This document shows positions 28,098 through 35,119 of a DNA stretch of 64,000 nucleotides, one piece after another. The notes beneath the pieces were generated by a model, which saw only the letters and a program-made list of their open reading frames with translations, ran no database searches and had not been told where the DNA came from. Each line of letters begins with the position of its first letter. Position 1 is the first letter of the stretch. The translations under genes and the position numbers were made by a program. The stretch is taken from positions 196,640 to 260,639 of the forward strand of contig NZ_JBMGPW010000004.1 of the NCBI RefSeq assembly GCF_049060325.1, in the 5' to 3' direction. Source of the stretch: Vescimonas sanitatis (lineage in GTDB: Bacteria > Bacillota > Clostridia > Oscillospirales > Oscillospiraceae).

Positions 28098-28126
28098 ATA
28101 TTACCCTATCAACCCCGGTTTGTCAA
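28098..28126 (-). promoter_or_regulatory. Promoter of tRNA-Val
   Basis: On the minus strand TTGACA (28121-28126), 17-nt spacer, TAATAT (28098-28103). Confidence 0.85.
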
Positions 28127-28134
28127 CACTTTTC

Positions 28135-28163
28135 TTGCCTTTCCCGCGGAAATTTGCTATACT
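28135..28163 (+). promoter_or_regulatory. Promoter of the SDR gene
   Basis: TTGCCT (28135-28140), 17-nt spacer, TATACT (28158-28163), divergent from the tRNA-Val promoter with 8 nt between the -35 boxes. Confidence 0.75.
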
Positions 28164-28196
28164 CACGGGGAAAGACTGTGAAAAGGGGATGATCCC

Positions 28197-28931
28197 ATGG
28201 AAAAGATCGCGCTGGTGACCGGCTCCTCCCGGGGCATCGGACGGGCGGTGGCCCGCCGCTTGGCCGCCGAGGGCTACGCCGTGTGCGTCAACTACCGGGA
28301 GCGGCAGGACTGCGCCATGTCACTGGTGGCGGAGATCAGCGCCGCCGGCGGCCGCGCCATGGCCGTGCAGGCGGACGTGGCGCACCGGGTGCAGGTGAAC
28401 GAGATGGTGCGGCGGGTGGAGGGCGAGCTCGGCCCCGTGTCGCTGCTGGTGAACAATGCGGGCGTGGCGGGACAGGCGCTGTTCCAGGACATCACCGACG
28501 CCCTGTGGCACCGGTATTTCGCCGTGAACGTGGACGGGGCGTTCCACACCATACAGGCGGTGCTGCCCCATATGCTCCGCGAACACGCCGGGTGCATCGT
28601 CAACGTGTCCTCCATCTGGGGCCTGCGGGGCGCCAGCTGCGAGGTGACGTACTCTGCCACCAAGGGCGCGCTGATCGCGCTGACGCGGTCGCTGGCGTCG
28701 GAGCTGGCGCCAACGGGCATCCGGGTCAACTGCGTTGCGCCGGGTGTCATCAAGACCGATATGCTGGGCGCTCTGCCGCCGGAGGTACTCCCCCAGCTGG
28801 CGCAGGAGACGCCGCTGGGCCGTCTGGGCACGCCGGAGGACATCGCCGCCGCTGTCAGCTTCCTGGCGGACGAGAAGGCGTCGTTCATCACCGGGCAGGT
28901 GCTCACCTGCGACGGAGGATTTATATTGTGA
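28197..28931 (+). CDS. SDR-family oxidoreductase (FabG-like)
   Basis: NAD(P)-dependent short-chain dehydrogenase of 244 residues. Cofactor motif TGSSRGIG (about 8-15), NNAG, catalytic Ser in NVSSIWG and YSATK with the catalytic Tyr and Lys are all present. It resembles 3-oxoacyl-ACP reductase but stands alone, away from any fatty-acid cluster, so the substrate may differ. Start ATG 28197 follows AAAAGGGG. A strong hairpin (28940-28970) ends the gene. Confidence 0.88.
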   Translation: MEKIALVTGSSRGIGRAVARRLAAEGYAVCVNYRERQDCAMSLVAEISAAGGRAMAVQADVAHRVQVNEMVRRVEGELGPVSLLVNNAGVAGQALFQDITDALWHRYFAVNVDGAFHTIQAVLPHMLREHAGCIVNVSSIWGLRGASCEVTYSATKGALIALTRSLASELAPTGIRVNCVAPGVIKTDMLGALPPEVLPQLAQETPLGRLGTPEDIAAAVSFLADEKASFITGQVLTCDGGFIL

Positions 28932-28936
28932 CCGCG

Positions 28937-28971
28937 AAAACGCAGCCCGCCTCGAAAGAGGCGGGCTGCTT
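28937..28971. terminator. Terminator between the SDR and repressor genes
   Basis: The stem GCAGCCCGCCTC / GAGGCGGGCTGC lies between two convergent genes. Confidence 0.85.
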
Positions 28972-28973
28972 CG

Positions 28974-29729
28974 TTATATATGTCCCTCCGGGAGGGGCTG
29001 GGTGTGGAGCATCACCCGGCCGAAGCAGGTGAGGCTGCGGCCGCTGCCCCGGTGGAATATCACGTCCATATCCGAGCGCTTCCGGTTCAGGGAGAACAGG
29101 TATACCATACCCAGCGGATCCCGGTAGTACTGCTTGCACAGCATATCGCCGTCCACGCAGAAGATGCCCACGTCGCCGCTTTGCACCGGGTCGTGGTTCA
29201 CGTAGACCACGGCGCCGTCGGCGATGACCGGCGCCATGGAGTCGCCCTGTATCCGCACGGCCAGCTCCGCACCGGGCGGTACGTCGCCGGTGACCGGTAT
29301 CAGCTCATAGTCCTCGCCGAACACCGGGGCGGCAAAGCCCGCGGCGGCGGGTGATGTGTACAGCGGGATGACCCGCCTCTCGGCGGCGGGTGCGGCGGCG
29401 CGCAGGTCGTCAGTCATTTCGGTCAGCGCGTCCACCAGCGTGTGGACGGTCTGGCGCCCGGACAGGGGCAGATCCCGGTATTTGGCCAGCAGACGGCGCT
29501 CCTCGTCACTGTGGCCGCCGGAGGCGGCGCGGTAGCTGCCCCGGTACAGATAGTTGGGCTCAGCCTCCAGCGCGTCAAACAGCCGCAGGAGCACCTCCTC
29601 CTTGGGGGCGCTGATGCCCGTCTCGTAGTTGCCCACGGCGGATACGGACACTCCCAGTCGGTCGGCCAGCGCCTGCCGGGTCAGCCCCAGCTCCTCCCGC
29701 CGCCGCCGCATTTGTTCACCAAAAGACAC
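28974..29729 (-). CDS. LexA/cI-like repressor (XRE HTH plus S24 peptidase domain)
   Basis: A 251-residue protein with an N-terminal XRE helix-turn-helix (about 5-60, LTRQALADRLGVSVSAVGNY) and a C-terminal S24 domain (about 120-250). Catalytic Ser is in QGDSMAP and Lys in DMLCKQYY; a possible Ala-Gly self-cleavage site is in SPAAAGFAAP. This is the layout of phage repressors inactivated by RecA filaments. The start is GTG 29729 with GAGGAGG 8 nt upstream. Three palindromic operators lie between its promoter and a divergent one (29805-29882). Confidence 0.9.
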   Translation of the reverse strand: MSFGEQMRRRREELGLTRQALADRLGVSVSAVGNYETGISAPKEEVLLRLFDALEAEPNYLYRGSYRAASGGHSDEERRLLAKYRDLPLSGRQTVHTLVDALTEMTDDLRAAAPAAERRVIPLYTSPAAAGFAAPVFGEDYELIPVTGDVPPGAELAVRIQGDSMAPVIADGAVVYVNHDPVQSGDVGIFCVDGDMLCKQYYRDPLGMVYLFSLNRKRSDMDVIFHRGSGRSLTCFGRVMLHTQPLPEGHI

Positions 29730-29770
29730 GCCGCGCACCTCCTCGACAAATACAGACTGCTTTTGACAGT

Positions 29771-29799
29771 ATACTACGCTGGATTTTTGGTTTTGTCAA
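29771..29799 (-). promoter_or_regulatory. Promoter of the LexA/cI-like repressor
   Basis: On the minus strand TTGACA (29794-29799), 17-nt spacer, TAGTAT (29771-29776). Operator O1 begins 6 bp upstream of the -35 box. Confidence 0.8.
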
Positions 29800-29804
29800 G
29801 GGAT

Positions 29805-29882
29805 AATCACAAGAAACTTGTGATTTTTGACTTGACATCACAAGTTTCTTGTGATACAGTAGCGTCATCAACAAGTTTCTTG
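29805..29882. promoter_or_regulatory. Three evenly spaced palindromic operators
   Basis: O1 AATCACAAGAAACTTGTGATT (29805-29825; 9-bp arms), O2 with the core ATCACAAG TTT CTTGTGAT (29837-29855) and O3 with the core CAAG TTT CTTG (29872-29882; weaker flanks). The centres are at 29815, 29846 and 29877, exactly 31 bp apart, about three helical turns. O2 fills the spacer of the plus-strand promoter and O3 lies just after its start site. Confidence 0.88.
29832..29860 (+). promoter_or_regulatory. Divergent promoter controlled by the repressor
   Basis: TTGACA (29832-29837), 17-nt spacer, TACAGT (29855-29860). O2 covers the spacer. The transcript would start near 29867 and meet a strong terminator at 29965-29992, so it is only about 125 nt long. 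Confidence 0.8.
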
Positions 29883-29992
29883 GTTTTGAAAGGGGGTTGT
29901 CACAAGAATGCTGTGGCGTGGAGGAGGTGGATACAAACGGCGGCAGAGGGGGCGGCAAAAAACGAAAAGAGCACGCCGGAGCGTGCTCTTTT
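29867..29992 (+). ncRNA. Predicted short repressor-controlled transcript
   Basis: The interval between the divergent promoter and its terminator. It contains AAAGGGGG (29889-29896) and an ATG at 29908 that opens a 54-codon, very basic reading frame (starts MLWRGGGGYKRRQRGRQK) running through the terminator. A TTG at 29897 opens a second frame. Whether the product is an RNA, a short peptide, or the remains of a deleted gene cannot be decided here. Confidence 0.4.
29965..29992 (+). terminator. Terminator of the short transcript
   Basis: The perfect stem AAAAGAGCACGC / GCGTGCTCTTTT with loop CGGA. Confidence 0.9.
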
Positions 29993-30053
29993 GCGGCGGG
30001 CTGGGCCGCTTCTCTCGGGGCGTGCACATGATAGGTACCGCGGCGTTGACAAT

Positions 30054-30090
30054 AAAAATACCGACCGCCTGAAGGGCTGATCGGTATTTT
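30054..30090 (-). terminator. Terminator after tRNA-Tyr
   Basis: The stem AAAAATACCGA / TCGGTATTTTT abuts the tRNA 3' end on the minus strand. Confidence 0.8.
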
Positions 30091-30175
30091 TGGTGGGGGA
30101 TGGTGGATTCGAACCACCGAAGGCATTGCCAGCAGATTTACAGTCTGTCCCCTTTGGCCACTCGGGAAATCCCCC
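30091..30175 (-). tRNA. tRNA-Tyr (anticodon GTA)
   Basis: An 85-nt tRNA with a long variable arm, acceptor GGGGGAT, anticodon stem-loop GACTGTAAATC giving GTA, a T arm with GGTTCGAATCC and an encoded CCA. Confidence 0.95.
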
Positions 30176-30194
30176 AAATATACGGGTATTCAAT

Positions 30195-30270
30195 TGGAGC
30201 TGGTGGACGGATTCGAACCCCCGACCTGCTGATTACAAATCAGCTGCTCTACCAGCTGAGCTACACCAGC
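30195..30270 (-). tRNA. tRNA-Thr (anticodon TGT)
   Basis: A 76-nt cloverleaf: acceptor GCTGGTG, anticodon arm CTGATTTGTAATCAG giving TGT, T arm GGGGGTTCGAATCC, and a 3' end with CCA encoded. It is 19 nt upstream of tRNA-Tyr in the same transcription unit. Confidence 0.95.
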
Positions 30271-30288
30271 ATCTCACCAGCGAACCGT

Positions 30289-30317
30289 ATTATACCAGAG
30301 CTTTCCCTCAATGTCAA
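30289..30317 (-). promoter_or_regulatory. Promoter of the tRNA-Thr/tRNA-Tyr unit
   Basis: On the minus strand TTGACA (30312-30317), 17-nt spacer, TATAAT (30289-30294): a full consensus promoter. Confidence 0.93.
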
Positions 30318-30413
30318 CAAGAAAGTTTATCAGGAAACAGAAAATTTATCGCTTTAAAGTTATACAGCTTTCACAAAAGAACCATGCAGAACAACGAAAG
30401 AGGGGGATCGCAT

Positions 30414-30647
30414 ATGACATTATCACAACTTTCCGTACAGTACGACGCCAGCGCCGCGCTGGTGGCCGGGCGGCTGGCGCAGCTGCGCCTGGCCCTGCGT
30501 ACCACCGGCGATCAGGAGGAGGCCCGGCGTCTGCGCCGCCGGATCGCGGAGCTGCGGCCCATGCTGGAGCAGTGCCGCCGCCTGACCCAACTGACGGCCC
30601 GCTACTACGACAGGAGCTTCTGCGGCTATGGCGAGTACCGTATATGA
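30414..30647 (+). CDS. Small helical protein of unknown function
   Basis: A 77-residue protein, almost entirely helical, with many Arg, Leu and Ala residues (for example QEEARRLRRRIAELRPMLEQ), likely a coiled coil. Start ATG 30414 has AGAGGGGG upstream. Its last 20 nt overlap the start of the sigma-like gene at 30628, so the two form a coupled pair. I do not recognise a family. Such small partners often accompany phage- or conjugation-type sigma-like regulators, which is inference only. Confidence 0.6.
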   Translation: MTLSQLSVQYDASAALVAGRLAQLRLALRTTGDQEEARRLRRRIAELRPMLEQCRRLTQLTARYYDRSFCGYGEYRI

Positions 30648-30915
30648 CCCCATGGATCGGGCGGGTCTTGAGTTCTGGCTCCACACCCAGGCCGGGGACA
30701 ACAGCGAACGCCGCCGTCGGCTGCTGCGGAACCTGCCCAAGGCTGTGGCGGCGGAGCTGACGCCCCGCCAGCGGGAGGTCCTGGCGCTGTACATGGAGAG
30801 GGACATGAACGTGACCCAGATCGCGGCGGTGCTGGGCGTCAACAAGTCCACGGTGTCCCGTTCACTGCACCGGGCGCTCCGCAGACTGGAGCGCTGCCTG
30901 CGATATAGCTTTTGA
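30628..30915 (+). CDS. Small sigma-70 region 4-like HTH protein
   Basis: A 95-residue protein with a region 4-type helix-turn-helix at about 45-90 (LTPRQREVLALYMERDMNVT, then IAAVLGVNKSTVSRSLHRAL). It lacks region 2 and so is not a complete sigma factor; similar small proteins act as phage-type transcription activators. It overlaps the preceding 77-residue gene by 20 nt. Start ATG 30628 lies within that gene without a strong RBS, suggesting translational coupling. Confidence 0.75.
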   Translation: MASTVYDPMDRAGLEFWLHTQAGDNSERRRRLLRNLPKAVAAELTPRQREVLALYMERDMNVTQIAAVLGVNKSTVSRSLHRALRRLERCLRYSF

Positions 30916-30919
30916 TCCG

Positions 30920-30966
30920 CGGCGGAACGAGAAGTGCTTGACATTTCCCGTTCCGCCACATACTAT
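30920..30966 (+). promoter_or_regulatory. Promoter of the yitT-like gene inside an inverted repeat
   Basis: TTGACA (30938-30943), 17-nt spacer, TACTAT (30961-30966). The arms GGCGGAACG and CGTTCCGCC flank the -35 box, and downstream (about 30965-31010) a 10-11 bp motif close to TATACGTACC is iterated about four times with drift. Confidence 0.75.
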
Positions 30967-31055
30967 ATACGTACCGTATACGTACCATATATGTATCACC
31001 TACGTATCCTGCCGGTATTACTGACATTACCATGGAAGAAAAGGAGTATCGCTCC

Positions 31056-31937
31056 ATGTATCAGAAACTCATGCACAACAAGAGCCTGCGCCTGATCGGC
31101 GGTCTGCTGGGCGGCCTGCTGCTCAGCGTGGCCATCAACGTGTTCATCGTGCCTCAGGGCCTCTACGGCGGCGGGGCCTACGGCCTGTGCCAGGTGATCC
31201 GTACCCTTCTGCAGCGGGAGCTGTCTCTCTCCCTGCCCTTCGACCTGGCCGGTGTACTGTATTTCTTCGTGAACATTCCCTTGTTCCTGCTGGCCTACAA
31301 GGCCCTAGGCCGGGAGTTTTTCTGGAAGGCAGCGATCTGCACCGTCTGCAACTCTGTCTTTCTGGCGGTCATTCCCTCGCCGTCCACGCCGGTCATTCCG
31401 GATATCCTCACCAGCTGTATGGTAGGCGGCATCCTGGCGGGTTTTGCCTCTGGATTGGTGCTGACCTGCGGCTGCTCCACCGGCGGCCTGGACATCCTGG
31501 GGCTGTATCTCAGCAAGAAGGGCAGCCGCTTCACCGTGGGTCGGTTCTCCATTTTCTTCAACGCGCTGCTGTACACCCTGTGCTTCTTCCTGTTCGACGC
31601 CACCACCGCGATCTACTCCGCTATATATAATGTGCTGAGCAGCCTGTTTCTGGACCGTATCCACCGGCAGAATGTTACGGTACAGCTGCTGATCTTCACC
31701 AAGAAGAACGACCCCCAGCTGCCCCGCTACATCATGGAGCAGTTGGACCGGGGCGTTACCAGCTGGACGGGCCGGGGCGGCTGGACCGGCGACGAGGTGC
31801 AGGTGCTCTGTGTCTGCCTGTCCAAGTATGAGATCGACACCCTGCAGGATGTTCTGCGCCGGGTGGACCCGGATGCCTTCTACATCGTGCAGGAGGGCGT
31901 CCATGCCGGCGGCAATTTCGAGCGCCACCTGGGGTGA
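31056..31937 (+). CDS. YitT-family membrane protein (DUF2179 C-terminus)
   Basis: A 293-residue protein with about five N-terminal hydrophobic segments (to about residue 190, including IVPQGLYGGGAYGLCQVI and LTCGCSTGGLDILGLYLSKK, as family hallmarks) and a C-terminal soluble DUF2179 domain (about 205-290) ending in YIVQEGVHAGG. Start ATG 31056 is 9 nt after AAGGAG. The biochemical role of the family is unclear; some members are proposed transporters. It has its own promoter and terminator. Confidence 0.88.
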   Translation: MYQKLMHNKSLRLIGGLLGGLLLSVAINVFIVPQGLYGGGAYGLCQVIRTLLQRELSLSLPFDLAGVLYFFVNIPLFLLAYKALGREFFWKAAICTVCNSVFLAVIPSPSTPVIPDILTSCMVGGILAGFASGLVLTCGCSTGGLDILGLYLSKKGSRFTVGRFSIFFNALLYTLCFFLFDATTAIYSAIYNVLSSLFLDRIHRQNVTVQLLIFTKKNDPQLPRYIMEQLDRGVTSWTGRGGWTGDEVQVLCVCLSKYEIDTLQDVLRRVDPDAFYIVQEGVHAGGNFERHLG

Positions 31938-31956
31938 CAGTAACCGAAAAAATCAC

Positions 31957-31988
31957 AAAACACCATCCCACGGGATGGTGTTTTTTTC
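31957..31988 (+). terminator. Terminator after the yitT-like gene
   Basis: The stem AAAACACCATCCC / GGGATGGTGTTTT with a T-run. The hairpin closely resembles the two terminators at 59595 and 59821. Confidence 0.9.
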
Positions 31989-32390
31989 TTACCTTTTCAG
32001 GAAATTGCGGATGTGAAGGCGGCAACGTTTCCAATTTGTCCGCTGATAAAAAACGAAACCGGCGCAAACCGTTCTTACAGGCGGGACAGCGCCTCGTAAA
32101 ACAAAAAAAACGGCAAGTGTCGGTAACGTTTTCAAACTACCACATTTTTTTGCACAAATCAACCAAAAATTTATACAAACTTAATGTTCAAAAATTGTTC
32201 ATTTTGCGGCTTGAAAGTTGAAAAACACCGGCGTATAGTAATGATGTTATTAGTGGGCGGGCGTGTTTGTTTGCTAAAAAACAGGAAATGCAACTTTTCC
32301 GGTATAAATATTTCGCAGTTTTAATTGCGAAAGGAACGATGAACCACGTCCTGAATGCTAAGAAATCGTTATGAAAAGGGAGGAGCCGCT
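31989..32390. other. AT-rich 400-nt leader region before the cstA operon
   Basis: Much more AT-rich than its surroundings, with no credible gene. It holds several short near-palindromes (CGCAGTTTTAATTGCG at 32312-32327) and A/T tracts, and presumably contains the promoter and control sites of the 32391/cstA pair. I cannot pick one promoter with confidence. Confidence 0.4.
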
Positions 32391-32930
32391 ATGACCCGAC
32401 AGGAAGCCGTCGACCGTTTGTGCGATGTGTACGCCGGCAGCTATGATGTGACCCGCTGCGAAGAGAACGAGCACGCCTTGGCCGCCACGATGGATTTCTA
32501 CGCCACCGCCGAGAAGTACGTGCTCTCCAAAAAGGCCAAGCTCTGGCAGGCCAACAGCTTTGAATATGTGTACCTTTTCAATGTTCCCCATCTGACGAAG
32601 GAGATATATGAAAGGTGCGAAAAGCTGGCCTACGAACAGGGTATGGCCCGCATCCAGCCAAACTCCACCCATATGTATACCTATATCACCGCGCTGTTTG
32701 TCTGTGACAGCTGCGACGAAGACGCCCGCAAGGCACTGAAGCGCTGCAAGCTCTACAAGAGCTTCAAGCTGTCCTACTGGGGCTGGATGGACTTTCATAC
32801 CGGGCTGGTGGTGCTGCCTGAGGAAAAGATCAGCACCAATGCCAGCGGACATAGTGCAGCACAGGTTTTCGAAAGAGGCCTGTTTCATAAGCAAAAGAAA
32901 TCGCTATTCAGAAAGGAGAGAGCTGTATGA
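32391..32930 (+). CDS. Unknown protein coupled to CstA
   Basis: A 179-residue soluble protein that I cannot assign to a family. It starts with a helical segment (RQEAVDRLCDVYAGSYDV), carries HALAATMDFYATAEKYVLSK, and in its middle has CDSCDED; the C-terminus is basic. Start ATG 32391 follows AAGGGAGGAG. Its stop overlaps the cstA start by 4 nt (ATGA), so it is likely produced together with, and may act on, the transporter. Confidence 0.7.
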   Translation: MTRQEAVDRLCDVYAGSYDVTRCEENEHALAATMDFYATAEKYVLSKKAKLWQANSFEYVYLFNVPHLTKEIYERCEKLAYEQGMARIQPNSTHMYTYITALFVCDSCDEDARKALKRCKLYKSFKLSYWGWMDFHTGLVVLPEEKISTNASGHSAAQVFERGLFHKQKKSLFRKERAV

Positions 32931-34657
32931 ATGCTGCGTTGTTCCTTATTATTGGCTGCGCTGTCCTGGTCGTAGGTTATATCTTCTACGGCGGCTGGCT
33001 GGCCAAGAAGTGGGGCGTGGATAACTCCCGTCCGACTCCTGCCCATACCATGGAGGATGGCAAGGATTATTGTCCTGCCAAGGCTCCCGTGCTGATGGGT
33101 CACCATTTCTCCTCTATCGCCGGTGCCGGCCCCATCAACGGCCCCATTCAGGCCGCTGTGTTCGGTTGGGTCCCCGTTATGCTGTGGGTCCTGATCGGCG
33201 GTATCTTCTTCGGCGGCGTGCATGACTTCGGCGCCCTGTTCGCCTCCATTCGCCACAAGGGCGAGTCCATCGGTGAGGTCATCGGCGACGCCATCGGCGC
33301 CAAGGCCAAGAAGCTGTTCATCACCTTCGCTTACCTGACTTTGATCCTGGTGGTGGCGGCATTCGCCTCCATCGTGGCCAACACCTTCAAGGCCACCTAC
33401 ACCGCTGACGGCGCTGTGGACTATGCGGCTTCCGCTGCCAATGCCTCCACCGCCATCATCTCCATCATGTTCATCCTGATGGCCATTCTGTTCGGCTTCT
33501 TTGTCTATCGCCGCAACGCGCCTCTGGGCATTTCCACGGTCATCGGCGTCATCGGCATCGTGGTCTGCATGATCATCGGCCTGAACTGGCATCCCATCTA
33601 TCTGAACTACACCGTGTGGATGATCATTGTCGGTCTGTACATCGGCGTTGCTTCCGTCACCCCCGTTTGGATCCTGCTGCAGCCCCGTGACTACCTGAGC
33701 TCCTTCCTGCTGTACGGCATGATGATCCTGGCTGTCGTGGGCATCGTCGGCTGCTCCCCCACCGTGGATATGCCCGCGTTTACCGGGTTCTATGATACCC
33801 TGGCTCCCAGCGGCACGTCCCTGGGCTATATGTTCCCTGCACTGTTCGTGACCATCGCCTGCGGCGCTGTGTCCGGCTTCCACTCCCTGGTGGGCTCCGG
33901 TACCACGTCCAAGCAGCTGGATCAGGAGAAGGACGCCAAGCCCATCGCCTATGGCGGTATGCTGATCGAGTGCGCTCTGGCTCTGATCTCCGTCTGCGCT
34001 GTTGGTTACATCTGGAACCAGTATGCTGACGGCACCACCACGACGCCTACCGTCGTGTTTGCCACCGGTCTGGCCTCCATGTTCTCCAAGGTGTTCGGCT
34101 CCGGCTGCTACAACGTGGTGTACTCCATGCTGATCCTGGCCGTGTCCGCCTTCTGCCTGACCTCTGTGGATACCGCCACCCGTCTGGCCCGCTATATGTT
34201 CGCTGAGTTCTTTGTCGAGCCCGGCAAGACCCGCGAGGATCTGACCGGCTGGAAGCGCGTTATCACCAACCCCTATGTGGCTACCGGTATCACCGTGGTG
34301 GCTGGCGTGGCTCTGGGTCTGACCGGCTATGCCAAGATCTGGGCTCTGTTCGGCGCTGCCAACCAGCTGCTGGCTGCTCTGGGTCTGCTGGCTGTGTGCT
34401 GCTGGCTGGGCAAGATCGGCCGCAACAACAAGATGTTCTACTTCCCCATGTTCTTCATGCTGATCGTGACCCTGACCTCCCTGGTGTTCACCATCAAGGC
34501 TCAGATCGTCGGCATCATGGCCGGTGGTCAGGGTGTGGTGTGGTTCTACATCCGTGGTATCATCGGCGTGCTGCTGGTGATTCTGGCCATCGATCTGGTG
34601 GTGGAGGGCATCCGCGCTCTCGGCCGCAACAAGAAGGCTGCTCAGGCCGCAGAGTAA
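32927..34657 (+). CDS. cstA: Carbon starvation protein CstA-family transporter
   Basis: A 576-residue membrane protein with about 16 hydrophobic segments. The conserved N-terminal CstA block is present: GHHFSSIAGAGPINGPIQA and GGIFFGGVHDFGALFAS, followed by FHSLVGSGTTSKQL. E. coli relatives (CstA, BtsT) import pyruvate and peptides; either could apply here. It is coupled to the unknown protein upstream and is followed by a hairpin at 34741. Confidence 0.93.
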   Translation: MNAALFLIIGCAVLVVGYIFYGGWLAKKWGVDNSRPTPAHTMEDGKDYCPAKAPVLMGHHFSSIAGAGPINGPIQAAVFGWVPVMLWVLIGGIFFGGVHDFGALFASIRHKGESIGEVIGDAIGAKAKKLFITFAYLTLILVVAAFASIVANTFKATYTADGAVDYAASAANASTAIISIMFILMAILFGFFVYRRNAPLGISTVIGVIGIVVCMIIGLNWHPIYLNYTVWMIIVGLYIGVASVTPVWILLQPRDYLSSFLLYGMMILAVVGIVGCSPTVDMPAFTGFYDTLAPSGTSLGYMFPALFVTIACGAVSGFHSLVGSGTTSKQLDQEKDAKPIAYGGMLIECALALISVCAVGYIWNQYADGTTTTPTVVFATGLASMFSKVFGSGCYNVVYSMLILAVSAFCLTSVDTATRLARYMFAEFFVEPGKTREDLTGWKRVITNPYVATGITVVAGVALGLTGYAKIWALFGAANQLLAALGLLAVCCWLGKIGRNNKMFYFPMFFMLIVTLTSLVFTIKAQIVGIMAGGQGVVWFYIRGIIGVLLVILAIDLVVEGIRALGRNKKAAQAAE

Positions 34658-34740
34658 ATCGCTTATCAGGAGCGTTCGCCCCTGCGTAAGCAGACGGCGC
34701 CGTTTCTTCCCTGATATCATTTTCTCCTCACAAAAAGCAC

Positions 34741-34767
34741 AGGCTCCGGCATTCGCCGGAGCCTTTT
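34741..34767 (+). terminator. Terminator after cstA
   Basis: The stem AGGCTCCGGC / GCCGGAGCCT with T's after it. Confidence 0.85.
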
Positions 34768-34787
34768 GCTGTATTCTTCGCAGAAGA

Positions 34788-34820
34788 AAGCAGCCCCCGG
34801 CGCTGCCGGGGACTGCTTTT
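34788..34820 (-). terminator. Terminator after divIC
   Basis: The stem AAAGCAGCCCCCGGC / GCCGGGGACTGCTTT (one mismatch) touches the divIC stop codon on the minus strand. Confidence 0.8.
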
Positions 34821-35119
34821 CAGTCATTCACATCGTAGAAAATTCGCTCGCCGGCCTCGGCCAGCCCCAGCTGGTCGCGGGCCAGGTCCTTGATGAACTC
34901 CTCGTCGTCCTTCTTGGCCAGGTCAGACTCCAGCGCCTGGTTCTCCTGCGTCTGCTGCTGCAGCTGTCTCTCCAGCGCGGCCTGCTGCTGCGCGGCCTCG
35001 TTCAGCCGCTTGCCCACCCGGATCAGCTCCACGCCTAAAAACACCACCAGCGCGAGAATGACCAGCAGCAATATGGGATTTGTCCGGTGCTTCTTTGCGT
35101 GCGCCTGCCCTTTCTGCAT
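34820..35119 (-). CDS. divIC: Septum formation initiator DivIC/FtsB-like
   Basis: A 99-residue bitopic protein: a basic N-terminus, a transmembrane helix at about 15-36, and a coiled coil (about 38-75, RLNEAAQQQAALERQLQQQT) with a C-terminal FIKDLARDQLGLAEAGE block typical of DivIC/FtsB. It helps assemble the divisome with FtsL and DivIB. AAGGAGG lies before ATG 35119. It closes the yabP-yabQ-divIC run seen in Bacillus and clostridia. The upstream reading frame (YabQ) runs about 197 nt into it. Confidence 0.88.
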   Translation of the reverse strand: MQKGQAHAKKHRTNPILLLVILALVVFLGVELIRVGKRLNEAAQQQAALERQLQQQTQENQALESDLAKKDDEEFIKDLARDQLGLAEAGERIFYDVND

